DNA of 64,000 nt, from positions 4,095,504-4,159,503 of the forward strand of contig OZ038460.1 in assembly GCA_964036195.1 (NCBI GenBank), in the 5' to 3' direction. Below are positions 13,201 through 21,385 of the stretch, piece after piece. The DNA comes from Sphaerolaimus hirsutus (lineage: Eukaryota > Nematoda > Chromadorea > Monhysterida > Sphaerolaimidae). Position numbers and translations under genes: made by a program. The number at the start of each line of letters is the position of its first letter. Position 1 is the stretch's first letter. The notes under the pieces are model-generated. The model was not told the DNA's origin. It searched no databases and saw only the letters and a list, made by a program, of their open reading frames with translations.

Positions 13201-15444
13201 TGTGGCGCTGAAATATTGTGTTTTACAGAAACACAATATGAAAATTATTCAGAATGCGCGCACATAGGTGGCTACGCGGGGGTGCACAAATTTAAAAGCA
13301 CGCTAAAAACAGGCGGCCTGTCAATGTACATCCGCAAGGGGATAAAATACACATTGAACAGGGTAGACGATTGCTTGACAAATAATATGCTTAGTGTAAA
13401 AATAACCGATCATCCCGGCCTACAAGACAGTACCTCGGATTATACTATGAAGCGTTCTTTGCAGAAATCAAATAAGGATTGCACAAATCTAAATATAATT
13501 GTAGTATACCTTGAAAACAATAGCAAAATAAAAAAATCGAAAAATGTGTTGAAACTAAACAGTGATATACTAGAAGCCTTAACTCAGATGATTGAATCTA
13601 ATAGGAAAATACACGAAAACACTCTAGTTATCGGCGACTTTAATGGTCACATTGGGGATGATGAACTAGGGATTGTCGGAAATGACCCGCGCATAAATAC
13701 CAACGGCAAATTGGTCCGTGATTTTATGTGTGCATCGGGTGTATCTCCTGCCAATCGATATATGGATGGTCTCTGGACATTCAAAAGGGTAAATGCTAAT
13801 TCGATCCTAGATCTGTGTTTTACAGACGGTACCCTTGCTATAAGCAAAGGGGTAGTTGATGAATGTGACATATACAGTAGTCTGCAATCAGATCACAATG
13901 CTATCTATATGAAGTTTAGCTATGCAATCAGGCTAAACCAGGAATGTAAAAAAATTATTCATCCAAAAAAAGAGGAAGAGGAGGTACACTTCCAAAAAGA
14001 ATTGGCAAAAAGCCACCCGACTTCATACTCAGAGGTTGTTAATGCGATTAGGGTAGCCTCGGTGGTACCAGTGAATAACAGACCCACTAGAGAAGCTCCA
14101 AGTCGCATAAAGAAACAATGCCGCAAAATAGCCAAACTGAGACGGAAAATGAAAGTGGTGGAAACATTACGAGACAAATGTATGCTAGAAAAATTGAATA
14201 GAGATCTGAAGCTGGAACGGAGAAATCTACGAAACATCAAGAGTACCCTAGATAGAGAAGAAAAACAGATACATATTGAACGTTTGGTGAAACAGGGTGG
14301 AAACTACCAGATGCAAGAAATATTTAAAAAGGTGAATAAAATACGTGCTGGTGATAGAGACATAATACATACAATCTATGATGAGGAGGGTGTGCCCGCT
14401 GCATCCAGTACTGCAATGAAAACACAAATGGAAAAGGCATGGCAGGTGGTTATTACACCGAATCCGGGATGTGCACTGTCAGAGACAGGGGACATACCAA
14501 AAATGGCGGTGCCGCTTAGCTCAACACAAAAACTCACGGTACCCATTACATTAATAGAGCTGGAGAAAGCAATTATTAACCTGAAAAATAACAAATCAGC
14601 TGGTACGACAGGTGTTTATCATGAACATCTAAAATTACTGGAAGAAGATTATCAGACAGTTCTATGCACAATTTACAACAAATGGCTTCAAGGTGAGCAG
14701 ATACCGGAGGAAGCAGCCATATGTAAAATGATATTATTGCATAAGAAAGGTGATAAAGGGAACTTGAAAAACTATCGTACACTGGGGCTATCGTGCAATA
14801 TCAAGAAAGTGTATATGTCAGTACTTAATCGGAGACTGATAAGATGGCTTGAGGAAAATGATGCCCTGACAGAGATGCAAGGGGGTTTCCGCCCAGGTAG
14901 AAGAACTCTAGACAATGTACAAATACTAAAAACTTGTTACAATTACGCACAGGTAAATGGTAACCCATTCGTTACATGCTTCATTGATGCGGTCAAAGCT
15001 TTCGACCGTGTTGACAGAGAAAAATTATGGAAGAAAATGACAATGATGGGGATACCAAGCACACTTGTCACAGCGATAGCGAATGTATACAAGAAAACAA
15101 AAGCGGTTATGACATATGGGGGATACGAAAGCGATACATTGGATTATCCCATCGGAGTAGCACAGGGGTGTGCACTAAGCCCTACACTATATGCAATCTA
15201 CATACACGATCTAGCCAGTGAGCTGTTAAGAACAAAAATGGGAGCAAAATGTGGTCTGGGATATGAAAAAATTCCAGCACTGTTCTTCGCAGATGACATT
15301 GTTATCATGGCCTCACGAGATAGCGAACTCGAGCATCTCATGAGTGTTTTCAGCTCATGGGCTTGGAAATGGAGTGTTAGTATAAACTCAACGAAAAGTG
15401 AAGTGCTGCGATGGGGTGACAGTAAAATCGCCAAAAGACAATAG
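7300..15444 (+). CDS. LINE polyprotein: N-terminal region, endonuclease, reverse transcriptase
   Basis: The frame stays open for 2714 codons and extends upstream of 7300, where the codon is GTG, so no start is certain. The N-terminal third has no family I recognise. It includes an Arg-Gly-rich stretch with RGRGRG (8875-9030) suited to RNA binding, then an acidic part. Around 10480-11120 a motif like DGLHTSQTG recalls the Asp-x-x-His end of SGNH esterases, weak evidence only. From about 13130 it is an AP-type endonuclease: TETQ, GDFNGH (about 13633) and SDHN (about 13888). The reverse transcriptase follows, with GFRPGRRT (about 14884), AFDRVD and the catalytic FADD (about 15286). It ends at TAG 15442. 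Eight stop-free intron-like segments lie within (see findings). It makes the retrotransposition enzyme that nicks DNA and copies RNA into it. Confidence 0.8.
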   Translation: MQFDAKYYDFVGRLNPAWNRIWLHEVAQGEASANTWFNTATGNPFELLYDSIEEAKQTPAYRALKKVLSNALWINPQLRLGWGANTLCENTSLNKKSQKMQVLNTSSHGAVALSQSLNMHRHMHKMLEFVKIENLSTKSKELLFMRVRNCVRSLSSYVRAINAAFFILIKMYDATYPLYRQLLWQTGNDKVDGKIVENPRFIRVTGFYPNCGWRGALICGVDKLATEVSNSRQTLCSQNVGAVPIDQNMNYEYGKTDMVEVEDIEKTIFLSSSIKLGLKTFINVGVDTSRRFLSHQPNQIGLTKTWLSMFILTLTIVGISNTCLSQAALSTTVSRNYKAPFMNLWGEALMELRVKLSEKWAYKKRNDKGVWVQLKEYGTFVNFNKTGHWKITDPNGTNKNVNLILQNPNRVSGVYGTIAISQGRSVLIFSDTTLLKSKTDAPSAGVYEHMSQRMCVCERMYFDTTVKKEQKFLVEYRLFVINIVQCFGCGTVKIVNIISDEGQKISMRTVTKTQNRSPSYFQVNRGRGRGRGPARGGAMNGPIQQQPYYQRGNNNRSNPYNRGSAFGGFRGRGSVSATPQQSAFMMTKFDGATEPAMDDDNSLDDVTESLFSEAKSSDEVKNGTLEALHIFINCKLHINTKMYRKKIGMRIFTCKSVSQNVLPTNSKISYFLKISVVGGKLDTNTQIRFNPSTFKNRDVIRKLLQCIFTNIFLFDIAGDADWNTVNARITELMSWVNRKKPGVVPANDTVFETDQGEIQECPKEQLKTPAADVDMYENNDMFDDGAIFDDETEFGKTVLLYAFRFSSGILLCKGICISSIEHVNKYTLYPTGYLSKLQVYLSKFLFVEKTQRTKIWDFINLKRDKMAKHSSIKERTNHLIISDIFQMNYTDLMGTRFEFAINNIFTDSPEQVVRTNVVNSAAPPQASVSDGAGCSSSSADICQTEPINSQVRMGLSQHRGMHREVACALSLDFVEMCDLSAKSQAKISKFLKSVILKCKVPDQKLMRDVSMGNTLLAPHTILRRLKIMAPFGPQMGFRASDGKDMFGCIEDFPPAKIPSMEYFYNVFLTGDSSSMALKPELLRRAAIDNMTVHVDSTGALYSGQRLNCIGTCLKYNEVKTAYDAVYIRAILDSTDLELSTATGFKGISIRENFLVPVSNFLRDIENAGAIKMQPHGRFVMSLIGPTLPDFSYSIWSEELAGELFYFYLDLEQQMIDFLKVRHHQAMVLPVMSFCLTKFNEMGLHSPVEAMTNMISRDGLHTSQTGVKVLGYLMLKTLKNMSVDLKYSNRTAVFGNTYVSVDLALNLNHLHNIHVNTFSTKCELCISNIKLRFYVKNSRYLLTCKGVHLLILTRSLFGKCKYCAFVAGCGDTKAASRAEKEKGQRPTVNNNIFGKDPIAYRLVEISMNLHNSTDMCSNKKDELCRSTLTFTRSELITSKHLIKMAFNMVLYIEKSLKMEIGLIKSDSIFIISVHTYGASIYGDFYASKCINSIHSLRQCEFRQPYRYLRRLLTIMLPRLRNYAYAGQILPNSEGCCDRYQNTFENGLSAAYGITYCKDVDMVMSKNNNISETDDYQNLSKICGSLHVSDRCAFLNIQHFTFLINTSQILTDFTRLRFFILCTFFLLLWFGFMRAVVTFTFTFMYFVFENLHTLVNVKHSVVGNLHTLVNAKRSVFEKSPILLTIELAGRYFLQICARILVICVVGYFDRNVYLKWVEGLVFGWISVKSKLPWKKMISVTPPISNKHGIFNKLAFFSFGLILMLNSDVSASIKHWVCSYWINGSMTITVIFTSYLTCKLLLGTMVYTGADIFSHTKNLHLFSSEAPIVDGYSVIQSSKGLSSTSGWTIYMHTVYALNAARGAVTQFIGNLPTCQETVRIGNVSNVPCHIDHNVLSPFKKTVNSSYKSSNLYLWFQLLIMMSLFTPVKAEGGTEMHMTTCISTLLALSILYQNVRCLKNQASCLLDTVAKCGAEILCFTETQYENYSECAHIGGYAGVHKFKSTLKTGGLSMYIRKGIKYTLNRVDDCLTNNMLSVKITDHPGLQDSTSDYTMKRSLQKSNKDCTNLNIIVVYLENNSKIKKSKNVLKLNSDILEALTQMIESNRKIHENTLVIGDFNGHIGDDELGIVGNDPRINTNGKLVRDFMCASGVSPANRYMDGLWTFKRVNANSILDLCFTDGTLAISKGVVDECDIYSSLQSDHNAIYMKFSYAIRLNQECKKIIHPKKEEEEVHFQKELAKSHPTSYSEVVNAIRVASVVPVNNRPTREAPSRIKKQCRKIAKLRRKMKVVETLRDKCMLEKLNRDLKLERRNLRNIKSTLDREEKQIHIERLVKQGGNYQMQEIFKKVNKIRAGDRDIIHTIYDEEGVPAASSTAMKTQMEKAWQVVITPNPGCALSETGDIPKMAVPLSSTQKLTVPITLIELEKAIINLKNNKSAGTTGVYHEHLKLLEEDYQTVLCTIYNKWLQGEQIPEEAAICKMILLHKKGDKGNLKNYRTLGLSCNIKKVYMSVLNRRLIRWLEENDALTEMQGGFRPGRRTLDNVQILKTCYNYAQVNGNPFVTCFIDAVKAFDRVDREKLWKKMTMMGIPSTLVTAIANVYKKTKAVMTYGGYESDTLDYPIGVAQGCALSPTLYAIYIHDLASELLRTKMGAKCGLGYEKIPALFFADDIVIMASRDSELEHLMSVFSSWAWKWSVSINSTKSEVLRWGDSKIAKRQ

Positions 15445-16452
15445 CACATAGAGATAGGAGGTCCAGGAAATGTAAAGTGTGAAATAATAAAATAAACAGA
15501 TCAGATAAGATATTTGGGGGTACTAATTAACACGGGTGCAGATCCGTTTAGAGATCACAAAAAAAATGTCTTAACCAAAATGAAAAGGTTAAGTACACTA
15601 CCCTTGAGCGCGGCTAAAGGGACTATCACCCCCCTCCACACGGCTAACATCACTTGGAAAGCCTACGTGGAACCAGGATCAATGTACGGGGTGGAGATAA
15701 CCGGATTAGGCAAGAGCCATTTGGAAGAGATGGACAAGATCTATATACAGACAATGAAGAAAGCTGCTAGACTACCAATCAGTTGTAGCAGCAGCTCGAT
15801 ATTGTATGATATAAATGGCATATTGCCATCCGACAAATACAACCAATTGATATTGACAAATGACAACTACATGCAAAGAGCATGTAGAACCAGGTGGCTA
15901 GTGAGAGCTCATGAAACTGATAAGATGATATCGGGCAATTACCGTATAAAAGTTGACAACACCAACAAGACACTGGTCAACAATTGTATCCAGATGTCAC
16001 AGATTAATACGGTTATACAGAACCTGAGAGGATCCGATATAAAAAACTATATTCACAGAAAGAGAGTTATAGATGCTCGAAATAGGCTCAATAAAGAAAC
16101 AGCGATCTCAAACAGAGGTGGGGTGTTGGATCAGGTAGAAATTAAAAATATCTACTACAACGAGCTGAATTGGCTAGCTGCCAGATACAATGCCCTACGG
16201 ACCAGGAGCGGGGCCAAAAGAAAAATCTGTAGGTGCTGCTCCTGCAGCAATGTTAAAATAGTGGCGAATTTGCATCATATTATGTATATGTGTCGATCTA
16301 ATACAAAAGAAAGAGACAACTTAGGAAAAATCAGATGTTCTATACCGTGTGATTGGAGAATAAATCCCCTCGGAGCAAAATTATGCCATGCACACAGGAG
16401 GGGTATAGATGAGATGATACGCAAATGCGTGGTGCAAATAACAGATCGATGA
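15445..16452 (+). pseudogene. C-terminal part of the LINE protein, beyond two in-frame stops
   Basis: In the same frame as the upstream ORF, after TAG at 15442 and TAA at 15493, the protein continues with RYLGVLIN, the usual thumb-side motif after the reverse transcriptase, and runs to TGA at 16450. Near residue 240 of this segment a Cys/His cluster (CRCC, then C, HH and C) looks like the C-terminal zinc-binding motif of LINEs. No frameshift is needed, since both stops are simple nonsense codons. The copy is probably dead unless the stops are read through. Confidence 0.75.
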
Positions 16453-16828
16453 TCTTACTGATGTATTGATACTGATCTTGATAATTTGAGTGTGTTGAGT
16501 CATGAATGTGTCAGGGTGCGGCTGATCTCCCTCAGCTAGCCTTGGCAGAGGTAGAAGAGAGAGGGGCGGAACCCAGCAATGGGTAGGGCCCTATATCTCA
16601 TGCTTACATTATTATTATTATTATTATTCCGTTTTCCGTTCCGTTTTCCGGCCGCTGAAATAATTTTTCCGTTTCCGTTTCCGTTTTCCGTGAAAATTTT
16701 TTTTTGACACCCTAGTTAAACGAGGAGAGGGGGTATTTCGAGGGGGGGGGTATTTTTTCGCCAGAAATTTTTCAAAATCGCCGTTTGTGATGTACACTGG
16801 GGTAGAAAAATGCATCAATAACTGACAT

Positions 16829-18064
16829 GCCGTATTACCTCGAATTATCCCCCCCCCTTGAATTAACCCCCCCCCCCCCTCGAAATACCCCCCCTAAATT
16901 TCGGCTGAGTAAATAATAAACCCCCCCTCGAAATACCCCCCCCCTAAAATTGAGTGTAACGTGAACGTACATGACAAATACCGCAGTTTGTGATATGTAC
17001 TATGCAGTACACACGTTAACACTGATGATTAAGTGACGTTAGGGAAGGGTTTTTGTGTATACCGTATTACCTCGAATTAACCCCCCCCCTTGAATTAACC
17101 CCCCCCTCGAAATACCCCCCCTAAATTTCGGCTGAGGAAATAATAAACCCCCCCCTCGAAATACCCCCCCTAAAATTGAGTGTAACGTGAACGTACATGA
17201 CTAATACCGCAGTTTGTGATCTGTACAATGCAGAACACACGTGACAACTGATGATTAAGTGACGTTAGGGAAGGTTTTTTGTGTATATACAGTTATATAT
17301 GCCTATAAACACATATACATCTATGTAATTGTTCGATTTTTCTACGTCTGCGTATGGGGAATTTCCGAAAATTTCTGGCGAAATAATAGACCCCCCCCTC
17401 GAATAAACCCCCCCTCGAATTATCCCCCCCTCAAATTTTGCTGGCGAAATAATAAACCCCCTGGGGGTATTTCGAGGTAATACGGTATACAGTAATATAT
17501 GCCTATAAACACATATAAATCTATGTGATTGTTCGATTTTTCTACATCTGCGTATGGGGAATTTCCGAAAATTTCTGGCGAAATAATAGACCCCCCCCCC
17601 TCGAATAAACCCCCCCCCCTCGAATTACCCCCCCCCCTCAAATTTTGCTGGCGAAATAATAAACCCCCTGGGGGTATTTCGAGGTAATACGGTGTATAGA
17701 CTCCTGTAGACTAATAGTAGTACGTAGATGGTATAAACACTGTTCTAACGTGATTACAGTATTTGTCATGTACGTTCTCTTAACACTCAATCTGGGGGGG
17801 GGGGTATTTCGAGGGGGGTGATCGTTTCATAGTGGTCTCGAGAGGGGGGGGTCAAACGAGGGGGGGGGGGTATTTCGAGGGGGGTATTTCGAGGAAATAC
17901 GGTATGTAAAAGCCCATGTTTTGCTATTGTTTTTACGAAAATTTCTGGTGAAATAATAACCCCCCCCCCCCTCGAATACGCCGCCCCCTCGAAATACCCC
18001 CCTCAAAATTCTCACTCTGAAAAAATAAACCCCCTGCTGGGGGTATTTCGAGGAAATACGGTAT
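16829..18064. repeat. Cluster of TA-target elements, CCGTATTACCTCGAATTA family
   Basis: At least four sets of ends are visible: starts at about 16830 and 17060, and GAGGTAATACGGT or GAGGAAATACGGT ends near 17485, 17690, 17900 and 18063. Two near-identical 200-bp units are in tandem (16830 and 17060), as are two more (17280 and 17490). The element at 56802-57235 is a reverse-orientation relative with the same interior. C-runs vary in length between copies. Confidence 0.65.
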
Positions 18065-18065
18065 T

Positions 18066-18413
18066 TACATTAAGATAAAAATATCGGCGCACACATGTTT
18101 TTGTAGATTCTGTATTCAGCTGAGTGAGCTCATCACGAAATCTATTTACTTAATATTTATACACGCAAAGGTTATGCACTTGATTTTAGCACACACTAAA
18201 CGAATGGATATCGGTCACGCCATCGCAAGTGTTACCACAAAAAAAATCTAGTGACTCAGGCTGTATATTTTTGGACTGTTTTAAAAAAATACTTCTATGA
18301 ATTTATGTCTCAAATTGAAATTTAATCAGTTTCACAGTTGATTATTATACTTACCTAGCAGGCAAACTGTTTCTTTTTTATAATTTGTCGGGCAGTTATT
18401 ACTGGTGGGGGTG
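18066..18413. other. No feature seen
   Basis: Unique AT-rich sequence without supportable exon or repeat. Confidence 0.5.
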
Positions 18414-18416
18414 GCA

Positions 18417-18599
18417 GTCCCAAGCCCTGTAAGGTGTAAAGTAAAGTGTCAAATGTAAAGTCAAATGCTACGTGAACTGTCAATTGTCATGCAAAGTTTA
18501 GTAATAAAATCTTTTCTTTTTTTGTTTTGATTGACACTTTACTTTGCATTTGACTTTACATTTGACACTTTACTTTACACTTTACAGGGCTTGGGATTG
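18417..18599. mobile_element. CAGTCCCAAG-family MITE
   Basis: Left CAGTCCCAAGCCCTGTAAGG and right TTTACAGGGCTTGGGATTG are inverted repeats. The interior is GTAAAGTGTCAAATG-type motifs on the left and their complement on the right. Relatives are at 30690-31013 and 31886-32103. No clear target duplication here. Confidence 0.65.
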
Positions 18600-18913
18600 C
18601 CCCCTGTTGCGTGGTGGCGTTGCGTGCTTTCCACTAAATACCATTGTTGTCATAAGACTATTATGTAGATCGAGTATATTATTTTTTCTAAAGATAAAGT
18701 TAGATAAAGATTATTATCTAATGATCAAGTTCTATTAGATAAAGTAAGATAAATATTTTGTACTCAGTATATACTGTAGTATTGATAAATATCACCTTAA
18801 AAAATGTCAGCTTTTTTCACGATTCAATTTGATGTACCAGGCGGAGCTGGAGCATGAATCCACCTCTATTTTTAAATCTTCTATGACCCATAATTAAATG
18901 AACATGTTTTCAC

Positions 18914-19850
18914 TAGTGATGTTAAAGGCACCGGGAAAAATGGCACCGCACCGAACCGGCACCTTTGGCAACGCATGAAAAGGGCACCTGGCACCCTGGG
19001 GCACCGGCCAGAAAATGGCACCGCACCGCACCGGCACCGGTGCCTTTTGGAAAACATGGCACCGGCACCGAAGGGCACCGGCGGGTTGCCGGTGCTAGCA
19101 CCGAAAGGCATCGCACCGGGCTGGAATTTCTGAAGTAAATATCGGGCAGTTTCTCAGTGGTCTCACCTTTGGATGTGCATATTTCCATGAATTTTCAACT
19201 GATTTTGATGGTTGAGCACTTAAAATGATCAGAATGATGTGGCAATCACTTTTATGACTCAATTACAATGATTACGAATGAAAGATAAAATATTTAATTC
19301 ATTACAATGTCCATAGCCACTATTGTCTACTGATCGGAGTCGTTGCTGTACAGAGAATGGAACTATCTCTGTCATATACTGACAACAAATTTTGAACAAA
19401 AAAGTAAGATAAATATAAAATATAAAAATGATTTAAAACTCAACAAAATTTTAGATTCACTCATCAGATCATGTATCGGGTATAATGGATTTCACAGTAG
19501 GTATATTTATTTGATAGGGAGGTTTACAAAATAGGCAAAAACAGTTGGGTAAATATATCGCTGTTTTTTGAAATATGAATAAGCACATACTATGGACAAA
19601 ATTGCACAGCACATGAGGCCTTGGCCGGTGCTTTTCCCGGTGCCTTTTACTTTGCCCTGGTGCTAGCACCTTTGGCACCGGCAAAAAAATGGCACCGCAC
19701 CGCACCGGCACCGGTGCTATTCTGAAAAAAATGGCACCGGCACCGGCATGGCACCCCTGAAGATTGCAATGGCACCGCACCAGCACCGGTGCTGGTGCCC
19801 TTCGGTGCCCAGCACCGGGGCACCGGTGCCCCGGTGCCTTTACATCACTA
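18914..19850. mobile_element. hAT-type element with GGCACCG arrays
   Basis: Ends TAGTGATGTTAAAGGCACCG and GGTGCCTTTACATCACTA are inverted repeats. Arrays of GGCACCGGCACCG fill the outer 200 bp on each side around a 400-bp unique middle. The same middle is in the copy at 58534-59829. This copy is the empty site for the TA element carried there, at TA 19532-19533. Flanks TTTTCAC and TTTCACTA suggest an imperfect target duplication. Confidence 0.75.
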
Positions 19851-19941
19851 TTTCACTAATATATAATAACTGATACGCGTTAAATAATACGCGTCGCGTG
19901 GCCACCTACCTAAACATCAATTTGTTCACAGGATTTTATAC

Positions 19942-20293
19942 TACCGTGAAACCTCGAAAAAGACTCATCCTTAAATAACTCCCTCCTGTTGGCGATGTGT
20001 GAGGCAAAATAACTCCCCCCTGAATAACTCCCCCCTCTGTAGGTGGAAAAGATGTTTGGTCAATTTAAAAAACAATCAATGAAGTCAGACGGACCAAATA
20101 AGCTTACCCTGGGCTGCAAATGCTTTGCCAGTGTGTGAAATGAAAAATAAAAATGAATATTAGCCTACGACAGCGACAAGAGATACATAATGTAATCCTG
20201 AGGAAAAATAACTCCCCCTTTGAATAACTTCCCCCTTAAAACCTTTGGTGAAAAAAATAACTCCCCTGCGGTCTTATTCGAGGATATACGGTA
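19942..20293. mobile_element. TA-target element, AATAACTCCCCC subfamily
   Basis: Starts TACCGTGAAACCTCGAA and ends TCGAGGATATACGGTA. The interior has repeats of AATAACTCCCCCCT and a short unique middle. Flanked by TA. No ORF. Confidence 0.65.
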
Positions 20294-20569
20294 GGTAATT
20301 TCATCCTCATTTTGTTGCTTCTAATTTAATGGAAATTCCCGGTTTAATAAAGATGTATGTTAGCTGTTAGGTATACATTCCCATCCGGTTCCGTTGTCTG
20401 TTGGATATCAGTTTTGTTCATCAAATTATCCGCATGACATTCTCGAGAAGTCATGACTCATGAGTGATAAAAAAATTTTATAAGTAAAGCGACACACAAA
20501 CAAGTACATTTTTAATTAATTTCAGTTTACGAGTAACATCTTCATTTAAAAAAATGCTGCTCACTTGAC
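20294..20569. other. No feature seen
   Basis: Unique AT-rich sequence. Confidence 0.4.
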
Positions 20570-20875
20570 TAACGATGGCAAACCTTCTAGAAAAAGTGTT
20601 TCGATTTTTGTGTTTTTTTACTCTTTAGACTTTGTGTTCAATCACTTTCTAAAATGAAAGTGACTTAAAAAATCGAACATATGGTTTTGAAGTTCCAAAC
20701 TTTCATTCCAACGTTTCATCTTTGCATTTATAAACATTTGAACTAAAAATACTGGGGGGGGGGAAATCGAAAATTCGAACACGTTTTCGATTTATTCTAA
20801 AAAAATCGATGTTCAATTTTTTCTAGTGGTGAAATAAAATTCGAAAATTCGAAAAAGTTTTGTTTGCCAGCGTTA
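20570..20875. mobile_element. hAT-type element, TAACGATGGCAAA family
   Basis: Left TAACGATGGCAAACCTTCTA and right TTTGCCAGCGTTA are inverted repeats with a few mismatches. The interior carries TTCGAAAATTCGAA motifs. Flanks CACTTGAC and CACTCTAC are at best a decayed 8-bp duplication. Same family as 1277-1958. Confidence 0.6.
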
Positions 20876-21212
20876 CACTCTACTACCAATTACAGTTACT
20901 GTTTTTTCCCAGAAAGAGCTTGTTCTGTCGCTTGATCACACCAGGAAGTGACGTGTGACCATTATCGAGTGACAAGCAAAGTGTCAAGTAAAGAAGTTAC
21001 TGTCAAATTAAATAGTAGTTGACACTTGAATTTTAAATCTCGATTCTTGACACAGCTCTTCTCACTCGGCATGCTGCGAAATGTAATCAAATATTTTACG
21101 CTAAATATTTCAGTCTGAATAAATACATAATAAACTGACACAGGTTTGCATTGCATACCTACCTATCTTATATTTAATAAATATCACGCTTACAGAGTCT
21201 ATAAACAACAAG
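20876..21212. other. No feature seen
   Basis: Unique sequence with no supported feature. Confidence 0.4.
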
Positions 21213-21385
21213 TACCGTATGTCCTCGAATAAGACCCCAGGGGGTTTTTCGATGATGGGAGGGGTAAATTGTTATTCTGAAAACTTGAACCTAGTCCATT
21301 TTATGAATTCATTCTGTCAACTAATGTACTTTGTCCACGTTTTTAACCGTTCAACAACAACAAAAGATGTGTATACACTGCGCAC

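Larger units (their letters stand above)
7268..16627 (+). mobile_element. APE-class LINE (non-LTR retrotransposon)
   Basis: The insertion into the CCGTTTTCC array begins near 7268, where array text gives way to coding-like sequence, and ends in an (ATT)n tail at about 16603-16627. Coding content runs N-terminal region, apurinic-type endonuclease, reverse transcriptase, Cys/His-rich C-terminus. A 3' UTR (16453-16602) precedes the tail. A short TTCCGTT repeat at both junctions may be the target duplication but cannot be told from the host array. I do not assign a clade. The 5' end may be truncated, since the open frame runs to the junction. Confidence 0.85.
6724..16714. mobile_element. hAT-type element with CCGTTTTCC arrays, carrying a LINE
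   Basis: Ends TAGGGTGTCAAA (6724) and TTTGACACCCTA (16714) are inverted repeats. They are flanked by a perfect 8-bp duplication GTTAAACG (6716-6723, 16715-16722). Outside the LINE the interior is nearly all CCGTTTTCCG-type repeats (6738-7268 and 16628-16697), all in one orientation. On the other strand these read GGAAAACGG and contain AAACGG. No transposase ORF is present, so it depends on one encoded elsewhere. Confidence 0.85.
6655..16865. mobile_element. Outer TA-target element split by a hAT-type insertion
   Basis: The left part (ACCGTATTTCCTCGAAATAC at about 6655, then GAGAGGGGGGGTTAAACG) continues after the hAT-type element at 16715 with GTTAAACGAGGAGAGGGGG and further TTTCGAGG motifs. 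The reading resumes across one copy of the 8-bp target duplication, so this element was there first. Confidence 0.6.

Noticed and set aside
16829..18064. CRISPR-like spacing of CCCCCTCGAAATACCCC repeats
   Set aside because: Repeats are irregular, vary in C-run length, belong to TIR elements flanked by TA, and this is animal DNA.
18922..19188. ORFs over GGCACCG arrays (also 58274-58808 and 59579-59852)
   Set aside because: Array translations shared by both copies of a non-coding hAT-type element.
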